Below are positions 53,634 through 61,485 of a DNA stretch of 64,000 nucleotides, in pieces. Source of the DNA: Dyella telluris. GTDB taxonomy: Bacteria; Pseudomonadota; Gammaproteobacteria; Xanthomonadales; Rhodanobacteraceae. The DNA lies in the NCBI RefSeq assembly GCF_014297575.1, contig NZ_CP060412.1:3410001-3474000 (forward strand), written 5' to 3'. The position numbers and the translations under genes are program-made. The notes beneath the pieces are model-generated. The model worked only from the letters and a program-made list of their open reading frames with translations, did no database searches and was not told where the DNA came from. The first letter of the stretch is position 1, and every line of letters begins with the position of its first letter.

Positions 53634-55130
53634 TCAGGCCGCTTCGGCCTTGAGCTTGCGCGGCCCCTGCAGCAGGGCCTGGCGCACGTGCGACACCACC
53701 AGATCCACTTCGGCGCTGGTGACCAGGAAGTGCGGGGTGAAACGCAGCGAGTTGGTACCGCCGTGGATCACGCCCACGCCACGCAGGCGCATGAATTCCT
53801 CGGTGGAGTTGGCGCCATAGCACTTGAACTCCGGCGCCAGCTCACAGGAGAACAGCAGGCCGGTGCCCTGCACCTTGGTGATCAGGCCGCCCAGCTCGTT
53901 CTTCAGCGCGTTGAGCTTGTCGAAGAATTCCTTGCCGCGCTCGCGGATGTTGTTGCGCACCTCATCGGTGAGCTCGTTGAGCGTGGCCAGCGCCACGTCC
54001 AGCGCGCGCGGGTTGGCGGTCATGGTGTTGCCGTAGATGCCCTTGCGGTACAGCTCGGCAGTGTGCTCGGTCACGGCAAGCACCGACAGCGGATACTGGC
54101 CAGCGTTGAGCGCCTTGGAGAAGGTTTCGAAATCCGGCGGCGCGAGCTTCTCGAAGCCCGGGTAGTCGGTGATCGAGAGCACGCCATGCGCACGCAGACC
54201 CGCCTGGATGGAATCGACCAGCAACAGCGAGCCGTGCGCTTCGGTGAGCGCGCGTGCCTTCTGATAGAACTCCGGGGTTACCGCGCGACCTGGATCGCCT
54301 TCGCCCATCACCGGTTCCAGGAACATCGCCTCGATAAACCAGCCGTTCTTGTCGGCGTCGGCGAACACGGCTTCCAGCTGCGCGATGTCGTACGGCTGCA
54401 CGGTGAGCAGCGTGTCTTCGTGGCGATAGCTCGCCAGATGCTGCAGATAGGTCTTGCGCGTGGAATCGGAATACAGCGCCGGCTTGTCGGTGCGGCCGTG
54501 GAAGGCGCCCTTCACCGCAACGCGCTTGATGGTGCGGCCCGCGTAACGCGCGCCAGCATCGGTGAGCAGCTTGGCGTTGACGTCGGCGATGCGGCAGGCG
54601 AGACCCACCGATTCGGAACCGGAGTTGAGCGCCAGGTAACGCGCGTACGGATTGCTGCCGCGGTTGCGACCCAGCTCGCGATCCATCGCCTTGGTGAAGC
54701 GCATCTGCGAAATGCTCGGCGTCATCACGTTGGCCATCACCTGCGGACGCGCCAGCGCGGCATCGATGGCAGCATGGTTGTGGCCGAAGCCGAGCATGCC
54801 GTAGCCGCCGTTGTCGTGGATCACCGCACCCTTGAAGCTCACCACCCACGGGCCGCGCGCGGCCGCCGGAAGGTACGGGTTGATGGCGTCGTCCGGGTAG
54901 AAATTGACGAACTCTGTCTGCGACGTTGCGAGCTGTTCGGCTTCGTCCAGCTTGAGGAAATCACCCAGCTCGCTGCGCAGTTCGCGGTGACGCGCCACGG
55001 CATCGCCGATGGCTTGCGTCAGCTCAGGATGAGTCGCGGCAAAGCGCTCGATCGTCGCGTCATCGAGGCCGGTGGTCAGCGGTGCGCCGCCGAATTCGCG
55101 CAGTTCGCGCAGCTGATCAATCACGCCCAT
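53634..55130 (-). CDS. Class III PLP-dependent aminotransferase
   Basis: A 498-residue fold-type I aminotransferase. Key blocks: NGGYGMLGFGHNHAAIDAAL, LALNSGSESVGLACRIADVN (cofactor phosphate loop), AFHGRTDKPALYSDSTRK, LLLVDSIQAGLRAHGVLS with the Asp that contacts the PLP ring nitrogen, and the Schiff-base Lys in FETFSKALNAGQYPLSVL. The class III assignment is secure; the amino donor is not clear (lysine 6- or ornithine-type are possible). AAGGAGGA precedes the ATG at 55130; the frame upstream of it is not coding-like. Confidence 0.88.
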   Translation of the reverse strand: MGVIDQLRELREFGGAPLTTGLDDATIERFAATHPELTQAIGDAVARHRELRSELGDFLKLDEAEQLATSQTEFVNFYPDDAINPYLPAAARGPWVVSFKGAVIHDNGGYGMLGFGHNHAAIDAALARPQVMANVMTPSISQMRFTKAMDRELGRNRGSNPYARYLALNSGSESVGLACRIADVNAKLLTDAGARYAGRTIKRVAVKGAFHGRTDKPALYSDSTRKTYLQHLASYRHEDTLLTVQPYDIAQLEAVFADADKNGWFIEAMFLEPVMGEGDPGRAVTPEFYQKARALTEAHGSLLLVDSIQAGLRAHGVLSITDYPGFEKLAPPDFETFSKALNAGQYPLSVLAVTEHTAELYRKGIYGNTMTANPRALDVALATLNELTDEVRNNIRERGKEFFDKLNALKNELGGLITKVQGTGLLFSCELAPEFKCYGANSTEEFMRLRGVGVIHGGTNSLRFTPHFLVTSAEVDLVVSHVRQALLQGPRKLKAEAA

Positions 55131-55327
55131 GAGTTCCTCCTTCAAGGTCGACTTGCCTGCCGTCCCGATGGCAGCCGCATCGACATGTTCACGAATTGCA
55201 TGGTTGTGGAAACGCGAGACCGAAGGCGTTTCCCGGCTCTGTGGCCATGTCGCACTGCGATCCTCACGGATGTGGCAGCGCAACGTCCGTCCGAGCATAA
55301 CTCGGTGTTGTCGCCGCCGTAACCCCG

Positions 55328-55343
55328 GGTGACGCTTGTCACC
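55328..55343. promoter_or_regulatory. Inverted repeat upstream of the ABC transporter operon, candidate response-regulator site
   Basis: GGTGAC-GCTT-GTCACC is a perfect 6-base inverted repeat with a 4-base centre, 73 bases before the ABC ATPase start. Transporter operons with DesKR-type systems are often autoregulated by the response regulator binding such a site, but this pairing is inference. Confidence 0.4.
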
Positions 55344-55415
55344 TGCGCTGCCTGACGTGGGCAACTGCTGGCAAACCGTTGCCCTGCCTAGCATGGCAGG
55401 CAGGGAGGAGTAGCC

Positions 55416-56330
55416 ATGGACAAACCTGCAGCAGTGGTCGCCAGCCTGGCTGGCGCCGTCAAACGTTATGGCGCTTTAACGGCGCTGGATGGTCTCGATC
55501 TCATGCTGCACCGCGGCGAATTGCTTGCGTTGCTCGGGCCCAACGGCGCCGGCAAAAGCACGGCAATCAGCCTGCTGCTGGGGCTGGTGCGGGCCGACGC
55601 CGGGCAGGTGGAATTGTTCGGCCGGGATCCGCAGGAGATCGACGCGCGTCGTCGCATCGGCGTGATGCTGCAGTCCGCGGCGTTGCCCCTGACCTTGCGT
55701 GTATCTGAACTGTTGCGGCTGACCATGAGCTACTACCCGGCACCGCGTTCGCTGGAGGAATCGGCACAGCTCGCCGGCATCAGCGATCTGCTGTCACGCC
55801 CTTATGGGGCACTCTCGGGCGGGCAGCAACGCCGCGTGCAGTTTGCGCTTGCGCTGTGCGGGCGGCCGGAGTTGTTGTTCCTCGATGAACCCACCGTCGG
55901 CATGGATATCGATGCACGCCAGAAACTGTGGCTGACAATACGGCGACTGGTCAGCGAAGGCTGCGCGGTAGTGCTCACCACGCATTACCTGGAAGAAGCC
56001 GAAGCGCTGGCCCAGCGCGTGGTGGTGCTGGGCAAGGGGCGCGTGCTGAGTGAAGGCAGCGTGGACGCCTTGCGCTCGCGCGTGGCAATGACACGCATCC
56101 GCTGCATCAGTGACCTCGATGCGGCGGCGCTGTTGCAATGGCAAAGCGTGTCCCTTGCGGAGCGCGATGGCGTGCATCTGCATGTGCATACCGATACGCC
56201 GGAGCAGGTGCTGCGACGGATGCTGGATGCCGATCCTGCATTGTCGGAACTGGAAGTCCGTCGCGCCGGCCTTGCCGAAGCGTTCACCGAACTTACCCGC
56301 GACGGCGGAACGGAAAAGGAGGCTGCGTGA
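55416..56330 (+). CDS. ABC transporter ATP-binding protein (ABC-2 type exporter)
   Basis: A 304-residue ATPase with Walker A LLGPNGAGKSTAIS, signature LSGGQQRRVQFALAL, Walker B LLFLDEPTVGMD and the H-loop VVLTTHYLEEAEALA. The C-terminal 80 residues are an exporter-type extension. These features match DrrA/NatA-like ABC-2 export ATPases. GGGAGG precedes the ATG. The permease gene starts in its stop codon (TGATG). Substrate unknown; lipid, peptide or antibiotic efflux would fit a DesK-type regulatory context. Confidence 0.95.
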   Translation: MDKPAAVVASLAGAVKRYGALTALDGLDLMLHRGELLALLGPNGAGKSTAISLLLGLVRADAGQVELFGRDPQEIDARRRIGVMLQSAALPLTLRVSELLRLTMSYYPAPRSLEESAQLAGISDLLSRPYGALSGGQQRRVQFALALCGRPELLFLDEPTVGMDIDARQKLWLTIRRLVSEGCAVVLTTHYLEEAEALAQRVVVLGKGRVLSEGSVDALRSRVAMTRIRCISDLDAAALLQWQSVSLAERDGVHLHVHTDTPEQVLRRMLDADPALSELEVRRAGLAEAFTELTRDGGTEKEAA

Positions 56331-57115
56331 TGTCGAGCATTGCCATCGAAACGGCACCGTCGCGGATCATGCCGGTGCATCGCCTGGTCGGCGCCTACCT
56401 GGCCGAGGCACGCACGGAATGCGTGCGCTATCTGCGCGCTCCCGGTTTCCTGTTGCCGGTGACCTTGTTCCCGACCCTGTTCTACCTGTTGTTCGGCGTG
56501 GTGATGGCGCATGGCGCCGATGCGGACGCCGCGCGTTACCTGCTTGCCAGCTACGGCGTGTTCGGCGTGATGAGCCCCGGCCTGTTCGGTTTCGGCGTGT
56601 CGCTGGCGGTGGAGCGGGAAAATGGCCTGCTCACGCTCAAACGGGCCTTGCCCATGCCACCCGGCGCCTACCTGCTTGGGAAAATGGTGATGGCGATGTT
56701 CGCGGCGGGCGTGGTCATCGTGTTGTTGCTGGCGCTGGCTACGGGATTGGCCCATGTACGGTTGGATGCAACGCAGGCCTTGTCGCTGCTGCTCACCGGC
56801 GTGCTGGGTGTATTGCCGTTCTGCGCGCTGGGCATGCTGGTGGGCACGCTGGTGAAAGGGCAGAGCGCGGCGGGGGTGGTCAACATCATCTACCTGCCCA
56901 TGTCCTTCCTGTCGGGCCTGTGGATTCCGCTGGCCATGCTGCCGACCGCCCTGCAGCGGATCGCGCCCGTCTGGCCCAGCGCCCACCTGCAGCCGCTGGC
57001 CCTGGCTGCGCTGGGCCTGGGGCATGGCAGCCCCTGGCCCCACGTGGGTGTGCTGCTGGCCTATGGCGTGGCGTTTTTTCTGCTGGCGGCACGCCGCCTG
57101 CGACGCGTGGGTTGA
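56330..57115 (+). CDS. ABC-2 type transporter permease
   Basis: A 261-residue inner-membrane protein with six hydrophobic segments, including FLLPVTLFPTLFYLLFGVVM, MVMAMFAAGVVIVLLLALAT and VVNIIYLPMSFLSGLWIPLA, the last being the conserved ABC-2 block with a PMSFLSG motif. It overlaps the ATPase gene by one base, with AAAGGAGG inside the ATPase end. Longer frames start within the ATPase gene and are rejected. Confidence 0.94.
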   Translation: MSSIAIETAPSRIMPVHRLVGAYLAEARTECVRYLRAPGFLLPVTLFPTLFYLLFGVVMAHGADADAARYLLASYGVFGVMSPGLFGFGVSLAVERENGLLTLKRALPMPPGAYLLGKMVMAMFAAGVVIVLLLALATGLAHVRLDATQALSLLLTGVLGVLPFCALGMLVGTLVKGQSAAGVVNIIYLPMSFLSGLWIPLAMLPTALQRIAPVWPSAHLQPLALAALGLGHGSPWPHVGVLLAYGVAFFLLAARRLRRVG

Positions 57116-57160
57116 AGTAGCATGCACGGTGGACAGAGGGATCACGCAGAGGTAGGCACG

Positions 57161-58372
57161 GTGCATCAGAAGCTACGAGCCTGGTTCACGCCAGCCCCCG
57201 ATTCGCTGGTGGCCATCAGTGTCCAGAAGGGCAAGTCGCCCTGGGTGGATGCCATCCACCTGCTGTGGTCGGTCTGGGTGTTCGTCATTCCGGCGTTCAG
57301 CACGTACACATGGCAGTGGGCGCTGTTCACGCTGGCCACCTATCCGCTGTTCCTGCTGCTGTATGCGAAGTGCTGCATCAGCTCGCGCCATCGTTCGCCG
57401 TATTACGCGTTCGGCCTGGTGGCCATGTCGCTGGTGCTGCTGCCGTTCTACCCCAGTGCGCTGACCTACTTCGTGTACGGCACCATCATGCTGCGCGGCT
57501 GCCGCATGGGGCTGAGCCGCTACATGGCCTTGCTGGTGCTGCTCAACGCGATCCTGCTGACGGAAACAACGCTGCTGCATTACCCGTGGCAGGCGGTGAT
57601 CTGGATGCCGGTGACGTCGATCATCATCGGGTTGCTGGTGCATGCCGAGCGCCAGAGCGACGAAAAGGAAGCCGAGCTGCGCCTGTCGCATGACGAGGTG
57701 CGCCGCCTTGCCGCGCTGGCCGAGCGCGAGCGCATTGGTCGCGACCTGCACGATCTGCTGGGCCACACCCTGTCGCTGATCACGTTGAAGCTGGAGCTGT
57801 CGCGCAAGCTGCTGGACCGCGACACCGAGGCTGCCAAGCGCGAACTGACCGAAGCGGAACGCGTGGCCCGCCACGCCTTGTCGGAAGTGCGTTCGGCCGT
57901 GTCGAACATCCGCGCCACCGATCTGGCGGCGGAACTGGCCGCCGCCCGCCTGATGCTGGAGTCGTCCACCGTCTCGTTCGAATGCAACGAGCTGCCGTCG
58001 TCCTTGCCGGTCGAGGTGGAACGTGGCCTTGCGCTGGTGCTGCGCGAAGCGGTGACCAATATCGCCCGTCACGCGCGGGCCACCCGCGCGCAGGTGACGG
58101 CCAGCGTGGCCCATCAAAGCCTTCGGCTGAGCATCGAAGACAACGGACGTGGCGGCATCGACGCGCACGGCAATGGCCTCAAGGGCATGCGTGAACGCGT
58201 GTGTGCGCTCGGCGGCACGCTTGAGGTGATTTCGCCACGGGGGCGCGGTACGCGGCTGGAGATCGCCGTGCCCCTGCGTGCCCGCCAGACGCCACGCGCG
58301 AACGTGGCGGAGGCTGATGCGCCGGACGCCGTCGCGCCCGAGTGGACGCCGCAGGAGCACCACGCGACATGA
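57161..58372 (+). CDS. DesK-like sensor histidine kinase, first copy
   Basis: About 403 residues: several N-terminal transmembrane segments (residues about 35-155), a coiled-coil linker, the HisKA_3 phosphoacceptor in RERIGRDLHDLLGHTLSLIT, and a GHKL ATPase domain with N box LREAVTNIARHARA, DNGRGG and GNGLKGMRERVCALGG. GTG 57161 is preferred: GAGG lies eight bases upstream and the resulting start (HQKLRAWFTPAPDSL) parallels the second kinase (MKDWFKPHPDSL). An ATG at 57122 is the alternative. Stop overlaps the next start (ATGA). Confidence 0.9.
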   Translation: MHQKLRAWFTPAPDSLVAISVQKGKSPWVDAIHLLWSVWVFVIPAFSTYTWQWALFTLATYPLFLLLYAKCCISSRHRSPYYAFGLVAMSLVLLPFYPSALTYFVYGTIMLRGCRMGLSRYMALLVLLNAILLTETTLLHYPWQAVIWMPVTSIIIGLLVHAERQSDEKEAELRLSHDEVRRLAALAERERIGRDLHDLLGHTLSLITLKLELSRKLLDRDTEAAKRELTEAERVARHALSEVRSAVSNIRATDLAAELAAARLMLESSTVSFECNELPSSLPVEVERGLALVLREAVTNIARHARATRAQVTASVAHQSLRLSIEDNGRGGIDAHGNGLKGMRERVCALGGTLEVISPRGRGTRLEIAVPLRARQTPRANVAEADAPDAVAPEWTPQEHHAT

Positions 58373-59550
58373 AGGATTGGTTCAAGCCCCATCCCGATTC
58401 GCTGCTTGGCAAGCTGGGCTCGCCGACCTACCTGCGGTGGGAGTCGCTGGCGAACCTGGCCTGGGTGATTGCGCTGTTCATTGCGCCGCTGGCCGATCCG
58501 CGCATGAGCTGGACACGCTGGCTGCTACCTACCGCGGCGTCGGCGCCGCTGTACCTGTACCTGCATTTCAGGGTGTACACCGGACCGTATCGCCTGTTGC
58601 CCTGGTATGCCGGCGCGATGGCGGCGCTGGGGTTCATCGTGTGGCCGTTCAACGGCGTGGCGCTGGGTTACGTGGTGTCGGCGGCGATGTGCCTGGCCTA
58701 TTTGCCATCGCTGCGGCGCTGGCTCGTTGCGCTGGTGCTGCTGGCCATTCCCACCGCCATTGTGGGGCAGTTGCAGCACGTGTCGCCCTGGATCATGCTG
58801 GTAGTGGGGCTGGCCTCGGTGGTGTCCGGCTTCGGGCATTTTCTGCGCATGAACAACCATCGCAAGGACGCCGCGCTGCGCCTTTCACAGGAAGAAGTCC
58901 GACGCCTGGCGACGCTGGCCGAGCGGGAACGCATCGGCCGCGACCTGCATGATCTGCTGGGCCATACGCTGTCCCTGGTAACGATCAAGTCGGAGTTGGC
59001 GCGCCGGCTGGCCCTGGTTGATCCCGAACGCGCCCAGCGAGAAATGGAAGAGGTCGAGCGCGTGGCGCGACATGCCCTGGCGGAAGTGCGCACGGCAGTC
59101 ACCGGCATGCGTCGTGGCGATCTGGCGGCCGAGCTGGTGTCGGCGCGCCTCATGCTGGAGGCGTCCGGCGTCGGTTTCAATGGCGCCTTGCCGGAAGGCA
59201 CACTGCTGCCGCCGCAGGTGGAGGCGCCTCTGGCGTTGGTGCTGCGCGAAGCGGTGACCAACATCCACCGGCACGCCAAAGCGCAGTCGGCCAGTGTCAC
59301 CTTCCAGGTCGAGAAGGGGCATCTCCAGATGCAGGTCAGCGACGACGGTTGCGGTGGGCTCAGCGCGCACGGCAATGGCGTAAGCGGCATGCGCGAACGC
59401 GTGCGTGCACTCGGTGGCAATGTTCAGATCGATTCGCCGCCGCGACGTGGCACGGTGCTGACCGTGCGCGTTCCGCTGGACCGTAAAAGCGTGCCGGACG
59501 TCGCAGCGGATGCGCCGCCCACGGAGTTGGATAACAGGAGTGCTGCATGA
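58369..59550 (+). CDS. DesK-like sensor histidine kinase, second copy
   Basis: A 393-residue paralogue of the preceding kinase, with the same start MKDWFKPHPDSL, membrane sensor region, phosphoacceptor RERIGRDLHDLLGHTLSLVT, N box LREAVTNIHRHAKA and GNGVSGMRERVRALGG. The membrane domain has diverged much more than the catalytic core, so the two copies may sense different signals. AGGAG upstream supports the start. It overlaps the response regulator gene by 4 bases (ATGA). Confidence 0.93.
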   Translation: MKDWFKPHPDSLLGKLGSPTYLRWESLANLAWVIALFIAPLADPRMSWTRWLLPTAASAPLYLYLHFRVYTGPYRLLPWYAGAMAALGFIVWPFNGVALGYVVSAAMCLAYLPSLRRWLVALVLLAIPTAIVGQLQHVSPWIMLVVGLASVVSGFGHFLRMNNHRKDAALRLSQEEVRRLATLAERERIGRDLHDLLGHTLSLVTIKSELARRLALVDPERAQREMEEVERVARHALAEVRTAVTGMRRGDLAAELVSARLMLEASGVGFNGALPEGTLLPPQVEAPLALVLREAVTNIHRHAKAQSASVTFQVEKGHLQMQVSDDGCGGLSAHGNGVSGMRERVRALGGNVQIDSPPRRGTVLTVRVPLDRKSVPDVAADAPPTELDNRSAA

Positions 59551-60149
59551 TTCGTGTTTTGCTGGCCGAAGACCAGGCGATGGTGCGCGGCGCATTGTCT
59601 GCGCTGCTCAATCTTGAAAGCGATATCGAGGTGCTGGGTTCTGCCGCGGATGGCGAAGCCGCGTGGCGCGAATTGCAACGGTTGAAGCCCGACGTGCTGG
59701 TCACCGATATCGAAATGCCGGGGCTCACCGGGCTGGAACTGGCGCAGCGCATCCAGCGCCATGAGTTGCCGATGAAGGTGATCATCGTGACCACCTTTGC
59801 CCGTCCTGGCTTCCTGCGTCGCGCGCTGGATGCCGGCGTGTCGGGTTATCTGCTGAAGGATGCGCCGGCCGAGAACCTCGCCGAGGCGCTGCGTATGGTG
59901 CACCGGGGTGGCCGTGCCATCGATCCGCAGCTGGCGCTGGAAGCCTGGTCGGAGGCGGATCCGCTGAATGACCGCGAGCGGCAGGTGCTGCGACTGGCCG
60001 GTGAGGGGCAGTCGGCCAACGACATTGCCACCCAGCTCAACCTGTCGCATGGCACGGTGCGCAATTATCTCTCCGAGGCCATCGGCAAGCTCGGCGCGGC
60101 CAATCGCATCGAGGCCTATCGTCTCGCCCGCCAAAAGGGCTGGCTGTAG
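59547..60149 (+). CDS. NarL/DesR-type response regulator
   Basis: A 200-residue two-domain regulator. The receiver has the acidic pair in LLAEDQ and the phosphorylated Asp54 in VLVTDIEMPGLTGLEL, with conserved Thr/Lys in IIVTTFARPG and GYLLKDAPAENL. The LuxR-type helix-turn-helix reads LNDRERQVLRLAGEGQSAND, IATQLNLSHGTVRNYLSEAI. It is the only regulator downstream of two kinases and probably controls the ABC transporter at the start of the operon. Confidence 0.95.
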   Translation: MIRVLLAEDQAMVRGALSALLNLESDIEVLGSAADGEAAWRELQRLKPDVLVTDIEMPGLTGLELAQRIQRHELPMKVIIVTTFARPGFLRRALDAGVSGYLLKDAPAENLAEALRMVHRGGRAIDPQLALEAWSEADPLNDRERQVLRLAGEGQSANDIATQLNLSHGTVRNYLSEAIGKLGAANRIEAYRLARQKGWL

Positions 60150-60199
60150 CCAGCAGGCAGGCGTTCGGGTGCAATAGCGCCCGGAATGTTTTCGCGAGT

Positions 60200-61414
60200 G
60201 TGCCCTTGGTCTCCACGCTGTCCCGATGGATCACCCGGTTGGCGTGGCTGTTGTCGGCGGCCGCGCTGACGGCGTGCGCCGGCAAGACGACGCCGCTGCC
60301 CAATGATGCCTATGTGTGGCAGCGCCAGTGGACGCCCGGCCTCGTGCACGCGCTGGCCGAGGATGGCGCGTCGGTGCATGCGTGGCGTGTGTTGGCGGGT
60401 GAGATGGATGTGCACGGGCAATGGCGCACTTTCACGCCGGACTGGCGTGCGCTGGCCGGCAGTGGCAAGCCGGTGATCGCCGTGGTGCGTATCGAAGGGC
60501 AGCTGCAGCAATGGGACGAAGCAACGCTGCTGGCCGATGTGCAGGCCGTGCTCGCGCTCTGGCGGCAGCAGCCGTTCATGCTGGCCGGCGTGGAGATCGA
60601 TCACGACTGTGCCACCTCGCGCCTGCCTGCCTATGCCCACTTTCTTCAGGCGCTGCGCCCGTCGCTGTGGCCGCACGAGCGGCTGTCGGTGACGGCCTTG
60701 CCCACGTGGCTGGACAGTCCCGATCTCGATGCCTTGCTCGCGCAGGCGGATGAATCCGTGCTGCAGGTGCACGCCGTGCAGTCGCCGCGCGCCGGCTTGT
60801 TCAATGCGGCATCGGCCGATCGCTGGCTGGCCGCGTTCGCCCACCATGCGCGCAAGCCATGGCGCGTCGCGCTGCCGGCGTACGGCACGCGGGTGAACTG
60901 GGACGATCAGGGCCGGGTCGCGTCGATTGATAGCGAACGTCCCACGCTGGTGAGTGCGGAAGGTGCCAGCGAACTGTTTGCCGATCCGCGTGCCATGCAG
61001 CGTTTCGTCGCCACGCTGGAGAAGGACGCGCCACGTGGCCTGGCCGGCATCGTGTGGTTCCGCCTGCCCACCGGCGACGATGCGCGCGCGTGGAGCGCGG
61101 CAAGCTGGCGAGCCGTGCTGGGCCGGACTCCGTTGCAGGCCTCGCTGCTGGCCCGGGCGGGCGCCACCGATGATCCGCATCGCTACGACGTCCAGCTGGT
61201 GAATGACGGCGATGCCGACCTGTCACTGCCACCCCTGATTCGCATCAACGGCGCGTGCCAGGCGGCCGATGGTGTCAACGGCTATGGGCTGCAGCGCGGT
61301 GAGCGTGGCCTCTATCTGCAGCGCGGGCGGGTGGGCGTGCTGAGGGCGGGCAGGCAGCTGGCGGTGGGATGGGTGCGTTGCGACGCCGCGCCCGGGCTTT
61401 CCGTCGAATTCTGA
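60200..61414 (+). CDS. DUF3142 family lipoprotein
   Basis: A 404-residue protein beginning at GTG 60200, with a lipoprotein signal (RLAWLLSAAALTACAG, lipobox LTAC). The mature part contains YVWQRQWTPGLVHALAE, LAGVEIDHDCATSRLPAYAH and GIVWFRLPTGDDARAWS, which match the DUF3142 family, a TIM-barrel-like glycoside-hydrolase-related fold with the acidic EIDHD block. No activity is known. It sits upstream of the large anchored protein gene with a 71-base gap. Confidence 0.83.
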   Translation: MPLVSTLSRWITRLAWLLSAAALTACAGKTTPLPNDAYVWQRQWTPGLVHALAEDGASVHAWRVLAGEMDVHGQWRTFTPDWRALAGSGKPVIAVVRIEGQLQQWDEATLLADVQAVLALWRQQPFMLAGVEIDHDCATSRLPAYAHFLQALRPSLWPHERLSVTALPTWLDSPDLDALLAQADESVLQVHAVQSPRAGLFNAASADRWLAAFAHHARKPWRVALPAYGTRVNWDDQGRVASIDSERPTLVSAEGASELFADPRAMQRFVATLEKDAPRGLAGIVWFRLPTGDDARAWSAASWRAVLGRTPLQASLLARAGATDDPHRYDVQLVNDGDADLSLPPLIRINGACQAADGVNGYGLQRGERGLYLQRGRVGVLRAGRQLAVGWVRCDAAPGLSVEF

Positions 61415-61485
61415 AGTTCGTGCACGCGGGCTTTCCGCCATAATCGCCGCTTGCGGGCGCGGAGCGCCCTTTGACAGGTGAAACC

